A stretch of 64,000 nucleotides of DNA from Blattabacterium cuenoti (GCF_014251635.1 NZ_CP059194.1:248001-312000); one strand, 5' to 3'; positions 8,513 to 18,596 are shown, counted from the first letter of the stretch. The notes: generated by a model from the letters alone, not told the origin. Program-made: numbers and translations.

Positions 8513-9526
8513 ATGAAATTAAAATGTGGAATTATAGGCCTTCCAAATACAGGAAAGTCAACATTTTTTAATCTAATTTCCAACTCCAAAGTTTTATCAG
8601 AGAATTTTCCTTTTTCTACCATAGAACCAAATTATGGAATTACAAAAGTTCCAGATGAAAGACTATATGAACTAAAAAAAATTGTTAATCCTACAAAAAT
8701 AATTCCATCCGAAATAAAAATAGTAGATATCGCTGGGTTAATTAAGGGGTCGCATAAGGGTGAAGGTTTAGGAAATCGATTTTTATCTCATATTCGTGAA
8801 ACAAATGTCATTATCCACATGATACGTTTTTTCCACGATCTAAGCATTCTTCATGTAGAAGGATCTGTAAATCCTATTAGAGATAAAGAAATTATTGATA
8901 TGGAATTACAGTTTAAAGATCTAGAAACGATAGAAAAAAGATTAGAAAAAGTCACTAAAAAAAATAGAATCAATAAATCAACACATATACTGAAAAAAAT
9001 TTTTTCTTTTTTAAAAAAAGGAAAAAATATTAGAATGTATCCATTTAAAGAAAATGATAAAGAATATATAAAAGATTTGCAATTACTTACTGTAAAGCCT
9101 GTTATTTATGTATGTAATATAGACGATAGGTCAGAAATTAATTTACATATAATAGAGAATATGAAAAAAATAGTAGAAATGGAAAATTCTACTTTGGTAA
9201 TTTTATCACTAAAAAAAAATTGTATAGCAATTGATCAAGTGCTGAAAAAAACATATGAATTATTAAACTTACAAAGTTTTTTTACAGTAGGAAAAAAAGA
9301 AATTAGGTCTTGGTCGATTCCCAATCCGTGCACAGCTCATGAAGCTTCTTCAGTTATTCATACAGATTTTCAAAAAGGATTTATTCGTGCAAAAGTTATT
9401 CATTATGATGATTATATAAAATACGGATCTGAAGAAAATGTAAAAAAAGAAGGAAAAATGTTCTTAGCTGGAAAAAATTATCTCATTCAAGATGGAGATG
9501 TTATTCATTTTATATTTAATAAATGA
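8513..9526 (+). CDS. ychF: Ribosome-binding ATPase YchF (Obg-like)
   Basis: YchF is a P-loop NTPase of the Obg group that prefers ATP. GLPNTGKST (residues 9-17) is the Walker A motif, DIAGLIKGSHKGEGLGNRF is the G3 region characteristic of YchF, CNIDD replaces the usual NKxD, and the C-terminal TGS-type region ends FLAGKNYLIQDGDVIHF. At 337 residues it is roughly 25 shorter than typical, mostly lost from the central helical arm after residue 140. Its end overlaps the convergent M42 peptidase gene by 11 bases. It is divergent from tatC. Confidence 0.93.
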   Translation: MKLKCGIIGLPNTGKSTFFNLISNSKVLSENFPFSTIEPNYGITKVPDERLYELKKIVNPTKIIPSEIKIVDIAGLIKGSHKGEGLGNRFLSHIRETNVIIHMIRFFHDLSILHVEGSVNPIRDKEIIDMELQFKDLETIEKRLEKVTKKNRINKSTHILKKIFSFLKKGKNIRMYPFKENDKEYIKDLQLLTVKPVIYVCNIDDRSEINLHIIENMKKIVEMENSTLVILSLKKNCIAIDQVLKKTYELLNLQSFFTVGKKEIRSWSIPNPCTAHEASSVIHTDFQKGFIRAKVIHYDDYIKYGSEENVKKEGKMFLAGKNYLIQDGDVIHFIFNK

Positions 9527-10613
9527 AAAATTTATTTACATTAATATTAATAGCTTGTAAAGTTTCAAAAATAAGCAATACAGCTTGTTCTACATCTTTT
9601 TTATGAACCATTTCTACTGTGGTGTGCATATATTTAAGAGGAATGGAAATTAATCCAGACAATACTCCCTTATTGGAATAAGCAAAAGCATCTGTATCTG
9701 TTCCCGTGTCTCTAGATGAGACTAAACGTTGAAAATATATTTTTTTACTGTTAGCAGTATTAATAATCAATTCTCTAACATTTTTATGTATTGAAGGAGC
9801 ATATCCAATAACAGGTCCAAATCCGCATCTAATATCACCTTGTATTTTTTTATCAATCATAGGAGTAGAAGTGTCATGTGTAACATCTGTAACAATAGCT
9901 ACATTGGGTTGGATAGTTTGAGATATCATTTTAGCTCCTTTTAATCCTACTTCTTCTTGAACTGAATTCACTATGTACAATCCAAATTTTAAATCAATCT
10001 CATTTTTTATTAGCATTTTTGCTACTTCCGCTATAATAAAACCTCCTATTTTATTATCTAACGCTCTAGACACAAAATAATTGTGATTCATGATCAAAAA
10101 CTGATCCGGATAAGTAATCATACAACCTACATGAACTCCCATATTAATTGCTTCAGTTTTACTGGAAACACCAATATCTACAAAGATATTATCTACATTA
10201 GGATTAGGAGATTTTTCTTCTGAAGCTTTTCTTGTATGAATTGCAGGCCATCCAAATACTCCATGTACAAATCCTTTTTCCGTATGAATGATTACTCTTT
10301 TAGATGGAGCGATTTGGGGATCTGATCCTCCATTACGAGATACATATATGATTCCTTCTTCTGTGATATAATTAACATTCCATGATATTTCATCAACATG
10401 AGCTTCAATAATTAATTTGTATGGAGAATTAGGATTAATGATTCCTACTGCTGTACCATATAAATCGGTTTGTATTTTTTCTACATAAGAACTAATATGA
10501 TTAATCCATATTTTTTGTCCTACGTTCTCATATCCTGTTGGAGAATATTCATTTAAATATTTTTCAAGAAATTTAATAGAATCACTATCAATTGAATATG
10601 AAACATTGCTCAT
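9516..10613 (-). CDS. M42 family metallo-aminopeptidase
   Basis: The 365-residue protein matches the M42 (glutamyl aminopeptidase/cellulase M-like) family, cytosolic two-metal enzymes that trim short peptides. Metal and catalytic residues are visible in EAHVDEISW (His), SRALDNKIGG (bridging Asp), NSVQEEVGLKGA (catalytic Glu pair), IVTDVTHDT (Asp) and the late YMHTTVEMVHKKD (His). GTDTDAFAYS lies between them. Length is normal. Preferred substrate cannot be read from sequence. It sits upstream of ychF on the opposite strand and downstream of dapF on its own strand. Confidence 0.9.
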   Translation of the reverse strand: MSNVSYSIDSDSIKFLEKYLNEYSPTGYENVGQKIWINHISSYVEKIQTDLYGTAVGIINPNSPYKLIIEAHVDEISWNVNYITEEGIIYVSRNGGSDPQIAPSKRVIIHTEKGFVHGVFGWPAIHTRKASEEKSPNPNVDNIFVDIGVSSKTEAINMGVHVGCMITYPDQFLIMNHNYFVSRALDNKIGGFIIAEVAKMLIKNEIDLKFGLYIVNSVQEEVGLKGAKMISQTIQPNVAIVTDVTHDTSTPMIDKKIQGDIRCGFGPVIGYAPSIHKNVRELIINTANSKKIYFQRLVSSRDTGTDTDAFAYSNKGVLSGLISIPLKYMHTTVEMVHKKDVEQAVLLIFETLQAININVNKFFIY

Positions 10614-10661
10614 TTGTTCTATTTATTTTTACTTTAAAATTCAACTTAAATTTTGATTGTC

Positions 10662-11474
10662 TTAAACAAGAATGGATCCTTTAAATATAAATTTAACACT
10701 TCCGGTTAAAGAGACATTTTTATATTCATTTTTTGTTTTTGTTAATGAAACCCATAATTTTCCTCCAAGAGTTTGAACTAAAATTTCCTCAACATTATCT
10801 TTATTTTTTATTTTATTCGTTTCACATGCAGCAATAACAGAGGCGACAACTCCTGTTCCACAAGATAAAGTTTCATTTTCAACTCCTCTTTCATAAGTAC
10901 GTACTTGTAAGGCGTTATTTTCAAGTATTTTTACAAAATTTACATTTACTCCTTTTTCTAAATAAGGACTTTGAAATCTAATTTTTTTCCCTTCTTTATA
11001 TACATTTTTTTCTTTTATATTCTCTGCAAATAGAATATGATGTGGAGATCCTGTATTTAGAAATACGTGTTTTGTATGAATTTCTATTGTATTTTTATCT
11101 ATATTAAGTAGATTAATGGAAACTAAATTATCCTTTATAAATCCGTTATGATCTCCATCAATAGCTCTGAAATGAATTTGATTTTTTTTAGTGATTCCTA
11201 ATTTTTTATAAAAAAAAATAGCACATCTTGCTCCATTCCCACACATTGTGCTTTCTTTTCCATCGGAATTATAATATTTCATATAAAAATCACTTTTATA
11301 TTCATCATCATTTTGAATCAAAACAATTCCATCAGCTCCAATTCCAAAATGTCTATCACACAATTTTTTGAATAAAGAAGGGGTCTCTATTTTTCTAGAC
11401 ATAATAGAAGACCTACAATCTAGGAGTATAAAGTCATTCCCCGTCCCTTGATATTTATAAAAATTCAGTTCCAT
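10662..11474 (-). CDS. dapF: Diaminopimelate epimerase
   Basis: DapF converts LL- to meso-diaminopimelate, used both for lysine and for peptidoglycan cross-links. The 270-residue protein carries the two catalytic cysteines, C78 in MCGNGARC and C205 in SCGTGVVAS, and the N-terminal YQGTGNDFILLD. Length is normal. meso-Diaminopimelate made here would feed MurE, encoded in the dcw cluster. Divergent from the HtrA protease gene, and 48 bases upstream of the M42 peptidase gene on the same strand. Confidence 0.96.
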   Translation of the reverse strand: MELNFYKYQGTGNDFILLDCRSSIMSRKIETPSLFKKLCDRHFGIGADGIVLIQNDDEYKSDFYMKYYNSDGKESTMCGNGARCAIFFYKKLGITKKNQIHFRAIDGDHNGFIKDNLVSINLLNIDKNTIEIHTKHVFLNTGSPHHILFAENIKEKNVYKEGKKIRFQSPYLEKGVNVNFVKILENNALQVRTYERGVENETLSCGTGVVASVIAACETNKIKNKDNVEEILVQTLGGKLWVSLTKTKNEYKNVSLTGSVKFIFKGSILV

Positions 11475-11497
11475 AATAACGAAGTTAATATTATTTT

Positions 11498-11531
11498 TTG
11501 AACTGTAAAATTATTAATTTCCATATATTTG
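11498..11531 (+). promoter_or_regulatory. Candidate Bacteroidetes-type promoter for the HtrA gene
   Basis: A TTG at 11498-11500 and TATATTTG at 11524-11531 fit the -33 and -7 elements of the Bacteroidetes primary sigma factor, with 23 bases between them, at the long end of accepted spacing. Predicted transcription start is about 26 bases before the ATG. This is the best two-part match I found. Confidence 0.5.
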
Positions 11532-11563
11532 TTTTGTGTTATTAAAAATCACTAATTAAAAAT

Positions 11564-13087
11564 ATGAAGAAAATAGTTTTTTATATTGTATTGAGCAGTA
11601 TTATGAGTTCAATAATAACTATTGCTGCATATAAACAATATGCTAAAGAAGAAACTTCACTTTTTCCACTTTTTCCATATAATAGAAAAACATCATCTTT
11701 AGAAAAAACAAAGCTTACATCATTAAATTCTTCATCATTGGTTAGTTCTGCGGGGCTTCCTGATTTTACAAGAGTAGTATCGAAAACTATAGATGCAGTA
11801 GTCAATGTAAAAAATTATTCAAAAAAATATAATAATCAATTTGATCCATTCGATTTCTTTTTTGGTTTTCCTGATGATTTTGGAAATGGTAGAGGCAGGA
11901 AACCTCAAAGAAATGATATTCCTGGACTTCATGGATCTGGGGTAATTATATCTCCGGATGGATATATTGTTACTAATAATCATGTCATAAAAGACGCAGA
12001 AAAAATAGAAATAACTCTTAGCGATCAAAGAACTTATAAAGCTAAATTAATAGGGACTGATTCTAGTACCGATATCGCTTTATTAAAAATTGATGAGAAA
12101 AATCTACCTTTCATTTATTTTTCGGATTCTAATAAAGTACAAGTAGGTGAATGGGTCCTAGCGATAGGAAATCCTTTTGATTTAAACTCTACAGTTACGG
12201 CCGGGATCATAAGTGCAAAAAATAGAAGTTTGGGGATATTAAGAGGAGAAACACAATCAGCTATTGAATCTTTTTTTCAAACAGATGCAGCTGTGAATCC
12301 TGGAAATAGCGGCGGAGCTTTAATCAATGCTAATGGGGAATTAATTGGAATTAATACAGCTATTTCTTCTGCTTCTGGAAATTTTATAGGATATAGTTTT
12401 GCGGCTCCTTCTAACTTAGTAGCAAAAGTGATACAAGATATCAAAAAATATGGGACCGTACAACGTGCATATTTAGGAGTTAGAGGAATGGATCTTTCTA
12501 GAACAGAATATTTAAAAGCTTATAATAAGGAAACACATCAAAATATAAAATCACAACAAGGTTTTTTGATAGGAGAAATATTTGAAAAAAGTGGAGCGTC
12601 AGATGCTGGACTTAAAAAAGGAGATATCATAAAAAGCATAGATGGAAAACCTATACAAAACGTTGCTGATTTATCATTTATTGTAGGAACAAAATATCCA
12701 GGGGATAAAGTTAAAGTGAATATTATACGGAACAGACAGAAAAAAACTTTTAACGTTATTTTAAAAGATTTGCAAGGAAGAACAAAAATAAGAACTAAGG
12801 AGGAAATTACTCCATCTGAATTATTAGGAGCAATATTTGAACCACTGAGTTCAGAGTATAAAAAAGATTTTGGAATTGCTTATGGGATTAGAATTATAGA
12901 GATAAGAACAGGTCGTTTAAGTGCTATCGGTTTAGAAGAAGGAGACATTATTTTATCTATTAATGGAGAAAAAATGAAAAAACCTAATGATGTTGATAGA
13001 GTTTTAAAAAAATACTCAGGAGATGTGACTATAAAATCTATCAAACAAAATGGACAAGTGTATATAGCAGGATTTGAAATGAATTAA
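11564..13087 (+). CDS. degP: Do/HtrA family periplasmic serine protease
   Basis: The 507-residue protein has an N-terminal signal or anchor (residues 1-22), a trypsin-like domain with the catalytic triad H140 (VTNNHV), D170 (SSTDIALL) and S249 (NPGNSGGAL), and two PDZ domains, roughly residues 305-395 (ending before LQGRTKI) and 425-505. It degrades or refolds damaged envelope proteins. Flavobacteria usually carry one such Do protease, so DegP/DegQ subtype cannot be assigned. A promoter candidate lies just upstream, and its end is one base from the convergent lptG gene. Confidence 0.93.
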   Translation: MKKIVFYIVLSSIMSSIITIAAYKQYAKEETSLFPLFPYNRKTSSLEKTKLTSLNSSSLVSSAGLPDFTRVVSKTIDAVVNVKNYSKKYNNQFDPFDFFFGFPDDFGNGRGRKPQRNDIPGLHGSGVIISPDGYIVTNNHVIKDAEKIEITLSDQRTYKAKLIGTDSSTDIALLKIDEKNLPFIYFSDSNKVQVGEWVLAIGNPFDLNSTVTAGIISAKNRSLGILRGETQSAIESFFQTDAAVNPGNSGGALINANGELIGINTAISSASGNFIGYSFAAPSNLVAKVIQDIKKYGTVQRAYLGVRGMDLSRTEYLKAYNKETHQNIKSQQGFLIGEIFEKSGASDAGLKKGDIIKSIDGKPIQNVADLSFIVGTKYPGDKVKVNIIRNRQKKTFNVILKDLQGRTKIRTKEEITPSELLGAIFEPLSSEYKKDFGIAYGIRIIEIRTGRLSAIGLEEGDIILSINGEKMKKPNDVDRVLKKYSGDVTIKSIKQNGQVYIAGFEMN

Positions 13088-13088
13088 T

Positions 13089-14174
13089 TCAATTCATACT
13101 TCTATTCTTATAAAAGAACAATGTAATGATTCCATAAATAACATTGGGGGTCCAAATAGCTAAATAAGAAGGAATAAAATCTTTGTTAGAATATGTTTTT
13201 GCGATTTCTATAAAAAAAATATAAAAAAAAGCTAATACAATTCCTATAATCATATTATAAGCTATTTCTCCTTTTTTTCTTTTCGTAGATATGGATAATC
13301 CTAAAACAGTGAATATTAAAGTCGAAAATGGGAGACTTGTTCTTTGATAATATTCATTTAAATACATATTCATATTTTTTTTGTTTCCTTCTATATCAAT
13401 AAATCTTTTCAATTCATGAATATTCATAGTTTCTGCTATATATTCCTCTGGTAAAAATTGTTCCGGAATTATGGGAAATTTTTTAATCTTATAATCTCCT
13501 ATATTCAAAGAATCATGATTTTTTTTGATTATAGTTTCTCTGTAATTAAATAGAATATATATTCTATGTTTTTTAGACCAAAAAATGGTTTTAGATTTTA
13601 GAATGTATGTTAATTTTTTTCCATTAAACTTTTGATATACACATTCTCTTCCTATATTTTTTTTTTTTGAAAAATTTTGAATAAAAATATATTCATTTTC
13701 TGAAATTTGAGTACTTATCGTTTGACTTTTTTCATATTTATTTTTATATCTTGGACTTAACAGGTATTGATAATGAAATTGATTTTTTTTTTTGTTAGCT
13801 ATAGGTAGAAAATAATAGTTTATTATTAAAGACACAGATCCTATCATAATAGCTGATATCAAGTAAGGAAGTGTTAATCTTTTAAAACTAATTCCGCTTG
13901 ATAGAATTGCTGTGATTTCTGAATTATGGGTTAATTTAGATGTAAAAAAAATAACAGACAAAAAAACGGAAATAGGAGAAAAAGTATTAATTAACCATAT
14001 GGACCAAAAAGGATAATAATCAATTAAAGCCTCTTTAATTGATCCTTGATTATTTTCTAAACGATGCATACGTTGAGAAACGTCTATGATCACAGATAGA
14101 AATTGGATCGAAACAGTAATAAATATGAAAGTACTAATAAAATTACGAATAATATAACGATCAATAATTTTCAT
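13089..14174 (-). CDS. LptF/LptG family lipopolysaccharide export permease
   Basis: The protein has the YjgP/YjgQ architecture: membrane segments at the N-terminus, a long periplasmic domain rich in beta structure (about residues 115-255), then further segments near the end. These permeases work with LptB to extract lipopolysaccharide from the inner membrane. I start at the ATG at 14172-14174, giving MKIIDRYIIRNF, the usual family beginning (361 residues); an upstream ATG at 14222 would overlap tgt by 43 bases. It follows tgt by five bases, an order known from flavobacteria. Confidence 0.88.
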   Translation of the reverse strand: MKIIDRYIIRNFISTFIFITVSIQFLSVIIDVSQRMHRLENNQGSIKEALIDYYPFWSIWLINTFSPISVFLSVIFFTSKLTHNSEITAILSSGISFKRLTLPYLISAIMIGSVSLIINYYFLPIANKKKNQFHYQYLLSPRYKNKYEKSQTISTQISENEYIFIQNFSKKKNIGRECVYQKFNGKKLTYILKSKTIFWSKKHRIYILFNYRETIIKKNHDSLNIGDYKIKKFPIIPEQFLPEEYIAETMNIHELKRFIDIEGNKKNMNMYLNEYYQRTSLPFSTLIFTVLGLSISTKRKKGEIAYNMIIGIVLAFFYIFFIEIAKTYSNKDFIPSYLAIWTPNVIYGIITLFFYKNRSMN

Positions 14175-14179
14175 ATTAT

Positions 14180-15304
14180 TTATAAACGTTTTTGTAACAA
14201 AGGAATCATAGATTTTTTCCAAGATAAAAATTCATTGCGCATGATATGAACTTTTGCTTCTTGAATAAGATTAAAATAAAAAGAAAGATTATGTATGGAA
14301 GCTATTTCTTTTGCTAAATTATCTCTAGATAAAAAAAGATGTCTTACATAAGATTTACTATACAATTGATCTACATAAGAATTTCCGAATTCATCTAAAC
14401 AGGAATAATCTTTCTCCCATTTTTTATTTTTTATATTCATGATGCCTTTAGATGTAAATAGCATTCCATGACGTCCGTTTCTTGTAGGGATAACACAATC
14501 GAACATGTCTATTCCAAGAGCAATTCCTTCTAGAATATCTACAGGATATCCAATCCCCATTAAATACCTAGGTTTTTCTTTAGGTAAAAGACCTGTTAAT
14601 AGATCAGTAATACTATGTGTTTGTTCTTTTTCTTCTCCTAAACTTAATCCACCTATCGCATACCCTTCTGCTTCTAAACAGGCAATCTCTTCTGTTGAAG
14701 ATTTTCTTAAATCCGGATAAATACTTCCTTGTATAATAGGAAAAAAACTTTGTTTATAATTATATATTTCTGGATTATTTTGTAAATAAGAATAACATTT
14801 TTTTAACCAATGATGTGTTCTTTTTACAGATTTTTTGGCTTCTGTATGACTACAGGGAAAAGGGGGGCAATCATCAAAAGCCATAATAATGTCTCCACCT
14901 ATAAAACGTTGAATTTTCATAGATTTTTCAGGAGAAAAAAAATGTAGGGATCCATTGATAATCGATTTAAATACAACTCCGTTTTCAGTAATTTTATTTA
15001 ATTTTTTCATAGAAAAAATTTGAAACCCTCCACTATCTGTTAATATAGATTGCTTCCAATTTATAAAGGAATGAATTCCTCCGGCTTTATGTAATATTTC
15101 AATCCCGGGGTTAAAATATAAATGATAAGTGTTTCCAAGAATTATTTTATACATTTTATCAAGTTCATGTATTGGAACAGATTTAACATAGCCTTTTGAA
15201 GCTACTGGCATAAAAATAGGTGTTTCTATTTTCCCATGATCCGTTTCTATAATCCCTATCCTTGCTCTAGAAAAGCTATCTGTTTTAATTAAGTTAAATT
15301 TCAT
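14180..15304 (-). CDS. tgt: Queuine/preQ1 tRNA-ribosyltransferase
   Basis: Tgt swaps guanine 34 of GUN anticodons for a queuosine precursor. The 374-residue protein keeps the catalytic residues D90 (TDSGGFQ) and D269 (DMFDCVIPTRNG) plus GGLSLGEE. The structural zinc site is altered: the three cysteines that normally precede the final helix are replaced in the stretch DEFGNSYVDQLYSKSYVRHL (residues 304-322), and only the histidine of IASIHNL (H338) remains. I recall similar cysteine-free versions in other Bacteroidetes, so this is probably a lineage trait. Divergent from the dcw cluster. Confidence 0.94.
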   Translation of the reverse strand: MKFNLIKTDSFSRARIGIIETDHGKIETPIFMPVASKGYVKSVPIHELDKMYKIILGNTYHLYFNPGIEILHKAGGIHSFINWKQSILTDSGGFQIFSMKKLNKITENGVVFKSIINGSLHFFSPEKSMKIQRFIGGDIIMAFDDCPPFPCSHTEAKKSVKRTHHWLKKCYSYLQNNPEIYNYKQSFFPIIQGSIYPDLRKSSTEEIACLEAEGYAIGGLSLGEEKEQTHSITDLLTGLLPKEKPRYLMGIGYPVDILEGIALGIDMFDCVIPTRNGRHGMLFTSKGIMNIKNKKWEKDYSCLDEFGNSYVDQLYSKSYVRHLFLSRDNLAKEIASIHNLSFYFNLIQEAKVHIMRNEFLSWKKSMIPLLQKRL

Positions 15305-15369
15305 TTGAAAAATTTTAACGATATATGCAACATATAGTTATAAAATATAATTTCGTCCTATATATAAAA

Positions 15370-16266
15370 ATGAATTCACAATACCATCATAAACCAGTTC
15401 TTATAAAAGAAAGTATAGAAAATTTGATTACAGATCAAAATGGTATTTATGTAGATGCTACATTTGGTGGAGGGGGGCATTCTTATAGCATTTTGAAAAA
15501 ATTAGGGAAAAAAGCAATTTTGATAGCTTTGGATCAGGATAAGGAATCTATCAAAAATAATTTGATTAAAGATAAACGTTTTCATCTATTTCACAATAAT
15601 TTTATTCACATACGTGATATTTTAAATCAAAATCGTATCGATAAAATATCAGGAATATTAGCCGATTTGGGGATTTCATCTTTACAGATGGACAATCCTA
15701 CAAGAGGTTTTTCGAATCAATCTAATGGTATTTTAGATATGAGAATGAACCAAGAATCCTTTTATTCTGCTAAAAATGTTCTAAATGAATGTTCAAAACA
15801 AGAGCTATTTCATATATTTTATGAATATGGAGAATTTAAAAATGCAAGAAGGATTGCAGAAAAAATATTAAAAAAACGTTTTAAAAAAAATATTACGACT
15901 ACTTTAGATTTAGTTCATATTTTTTTTATAAAAGGGTCTTTTAAAAAAAGAAAAAGATTTTTTGCTAGACTTTTTCAGTCTATACGAATAGAAGTTAATA
16001 ATGAAATAAATGTTTTAAAGAATTTTTTATTAGAATCTGCTAAAATCCTTTTACCAGGAGGTAGAATCGCTATAATTTCATATCATTCTATAGAAGATAG
16101 AATTATTAAATGTTTTTTTAAAAAAGGAATCATAATAAATAAAATAAATTTTAAAACTATTCCATTTAAAATGATTCATAAAAAAGTAATTAAACCTAGT
16201 TTTCAAGAGATCATAAATAATCCACGATCTAGAAGCGCTAAATTAAGGATAGCAGAAAAAACTTAA
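15370..16266 (+). CDS. rsmH: 16S rRNA (cytosine-1402-N4)-methyltransferase RsmH
   Basis: First gene of the dcw cluster. RsmH methylates C1402 in the ribosomal P site with S-adenosylmethionine. Motifs seen are YHHKPVLIKESIENL at the start, the cofactor-binding DATFGGGGHS, LADLGISSLQMDNPTRGFS, and near the end AIISYHSIEDRI with a closing NPRSRSAKLR. I take the ATG at 15370 (298 residues), which gives the family's usual beginning; an ATG at 15325 would add 15 unusual residues. It is divergent from tgt across 65 bases. Confidence 0.95.
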   Translation: MNSQYHHKPVLIKESIENLITDQNGIYVDATFGGGGHSYSILKKLGKKAILIALDQDKESIKNNLIKDKRFHLFHNNFIHIRDILNQNRIDKISGILADLGISSLQMDNPTRGFSNQSNGILDMRMNQESFYSAKNVLNECSKQELFHIFYEYGEFKNARRIAEKILKKRFKKNITTTLDLVHIFFIKGSFKKRKRFFARLFQSIRIEVNNEINVLKNFLLESAKILLPGGRIAIISYHSIEDRIIKCFFKKGIIINKINFKTIPFKMIHKKVIKPSFQEIINNPRSRSAKLRIAEKT

Positions 16267-16283
16267 TAATGTTATAAATAAAA

Positions 16284-16610
16284 ATGAAGACAAATATACG
16301 AGATATCCTGAAAGGAAAATTTTTGGTTAAAGAAGATGCTTATCGTAGTTGGAATTTTATTGTTTTTATTACTATGCTATCTTTAATTAGCATTACCAGT
16401 TCACATATGATGGACCGAAAAATTCGGAAGATAACGAAAATTAGTGAAGAAATCAAGGAATTAAAATCAGAATATGCTGATATACACAGTCAATGTATGA
16501 AAATGCAATTAGCTTCTTTTGTAAGAAAAAAATTAGTTAATAGATTAAAACATTTAGAATCTCCTCCATACGAATTAGTTATGGAAGATACAAAAAATAT
16601 AGACTCATAG
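16284..16610 (+). CDS. ftsL: FtsL-like cell division protein
   Basis: The 108-residue protein has a short cytoplasmic segment, one membrane span at about residues 24-42, and a periplasmic helix with heptad-like spacing (residues 47-85), the form of FtsL. FtsL sequences diverge strongly, so position counts most: it lies between rsmH and ftsI, where ftsL is found in almost all dcw clusters. It would bridge FtsQ and the FtsW-FtsI synthase at the septum. Confidence 0.8.
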   Translation: MKTNIRDILKGKFLVKEDAYRSWNFIVFITMLSLISITSSHMMDRKIRKITKISEEIKELKSEYADIHSQCMKMQLASFVRKKLVNRLKHLESPPYELVMEDTKNIDS

Positions 16611-16625
16611 ACAAGAAAATAAATA

Positions 16626-18596
16626 ATGAAAGAAAAAAGATATATTTTATTATATAAATCTTACTTAGTTGGTTTTTTCTTCATATTTATTGCTACACTA
16701 ATTATTTTCAATTTATTCTATATTCAAAATTATTCAGAAGGATATAAAAAATATTTTATAGACAAAACGATTAGAACCAATTTAATTAAGGCTAAACGTG
16801 GAAATATTTATGCGTCAGATAGTAGTATTTTAGCAATGTCTGTGATCAGATATGATATTCACATTGATTTTCTGTCCATCTCTGATAAATTATTTAAAGA
16901 AAATATTTATTCTTTATGTGATTCTTTAGAATTTTTATTTAGAAAACCAAAATTTTTTTTCTATAAAAAATTTCATAATGAAAAAAAAAAGGGAAATAGA
17001 TATTTTTTATTAGCAAAAAATTTAGATTATCCACATTTTAAAAAATTACGAAATTTTCCCATTTTCAATAAGGGACAAATACGAGGCGGTTTTATTGTAG
17101 AAAAAAAAATATGCAGAATTCACACATTGGAAAATATTGGAAAAAGAACATTAGGATATGATGATCATAGAGGAAAAGCTGGACTGGAAGGGGCTTTTAG
17201 CAAATATTTAAAAGGAAAAGATGGAAAAAGATTAGAACAACGTATGAGTTTTAAAATATGGAAACCATTGAAATCAGAAAACGAGATTCGTCCAGAAAAT
17301 GGAAAAGATGTTTATTCTACTATAGATATATATTTACAAGATATAGCTTATCATGCGTTACTTCAAGAATTATCTATTTCTCAAGCAGATCATGGTTGTG
17401 TGGTTTTGATGAATGTAAAAAGCGGAGAAATTCCTGCTATGATCAATCTGGAAAAAACAAAAAAAAATACTTACGAAGATTTAAGAAATTTTGCAGTATG
17501 GGAAGGAAGTGAACCTGGTTCTACTTTTAAAACAATGGCTATTCTTGCTGCTTTAGAAGATAAAAAAATAGATGTAGATATGATTATCAATACCAAAGGA
17601 GGAGTTATGAAATTAAGAGGAAAAAAAATACGGGATAGTCATTATAATGGATATGTTGAAATGAATCCAAAGCAAATTTTAGAATTCTCTTCAAATGTGG
17701 GAATAGCAAAAATTATTTATGAAAATTATAAAGAAAATCCGGAAAAATTCATAGAACACTTACATAAATGGAAATTGGATAGAAAAATAGGAATTGATAT
17801 TCCGGGGGAAAGCCTCCCTTTCATTCCAAAACCTGGAAAAAAAAATTGGAGTAGCATTACCTTGCCATGGATGACTTTTGGATATAATATTAAACTAACC
17901 CCTTTACAAATACTTACATTTTACAATGCGATTGCTAACCAGGGAAAAATGATTAAACCTCTATTTATTAGAGAAATAAAACATCATGGAAAAAGTATCA
18001 AAAAATATACAAAACCTATTGTTATGAACCCTTCTATAGCTGAAAAATCTTCTTTGATCAAAATTCAAAACATGTTAGAAGGGGTCGTAAAAAATGGAAC
18101 TGCTAAGAAATATTATAATCCAGAATATCCTTATGCGGGAAAAACGGGGACAACACAGTTAAATTATTGGATGAAAGGAAAACCTTTATCTTACAATAGT
18201 TCTTTTGTAGGATATTTTCCTGCCAAAAATCCAAAATATTCTTGTATTGTTGTCATTTCTAAACCAGAAAAAGGATATTACGGGATTGAGGTAGCCGTTC
18301 CTGTATTTGATAAAATTGCTAAATCCATTTATCCTAGAATAGGAAAAAAAATACTCTTTAAAAAAAAAGAAAATAAAAAATTACTCAATAAAATTATAGA
18401 ATCAAAAAATTTTTTGATTGATCAATGGGTTATGCCGGATATAATATCTGTTCCTGGAAAAGAAATCATCCCTATATTAGAAAATAAGGGATTTCATATA
18501 CAATATGAAGGAATAGGAAAAGTGGTGACTCAATCTGTTCAGCCAGGAAAAAAATTGAAAAAAAATCAGATTATATTTTTGAAATTAGAAGAATGA
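16626..18596 (+). CDS. ftsI: Division-specific penicillin-binding protein (FtsI/PBP3) with PASTA domain
   Basis: FtsI is the septal transpeptidase. The 656-residue protein has one N-terminal membrane anchor (about 13-33), a pedestal domain, and a transpeptidase domain with active-site S299-T-F-K302, S355-S-N357 and K506-T-G. The last 60 residues (from VMPDIISVPG) form one PASTA domain, common in Bacteroidetes FtsI. A run of ten A at 16981-16990 is in frame here, in contrast to the nine-A runs that break murD and murG. It overlaps murE by four bases (ATGA). Confidence 0.95.
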   Translation: MKEKRYILLYKSYLVGFFFIFIATLIIFNLFYIQNYSEGYKKYFIDKTIRTNLIKAKRGNIYASDSSILAMSVIRYDIHIDFLSISDKLFKENIYSLCDSLEFLFRKPKFFFYKKFHNEKKKGNRYFLLAKNLDYPHFKKLRNFPIFNKGQIRGGFIVEKKICRIHTLENIGKRTLGYDDHRGKAGLEGAFSKYLKGKDGKRLEQRMSFKIWKPLKSENEIRPENGKDVYSTIDIYLQDIAYHALLQELSISQADHGCVVLMNVKSGEIPAMINLEKTKKNTYEDLRNFAVWEGSEPGSTFKTMAILAALEDKKIDVDMIINTKGGVMKLRGKKIRDSHYNGYVEMNPKQILEFSSNVGIAKIIYENYKENPEKFIEHLHKWKLDRKIGIDIPGESLPFIPKPGKKNWSSITLPWMTFGYNIKLTPLQILTFYNAIANQGKMIKPLFIREIKHHGKSIKKYTKPIVMNPSIAEKSSLIKIQNMLEGVVKNGTAKKYYNPEYPYAGKTGTTQLNYWMKGKPLSYNSSFVGYFPAKNPKYSCIVVISKPEKGYYGIEVAVPVFDKIAKSIYPRIGKKILFKKKENKKLLNKIIESKNFLIDQWVMPDIISVPGKEIIPILENKGFHIQYEGIGKVVTQSVQPGKKLKKNQIIFLKLEE

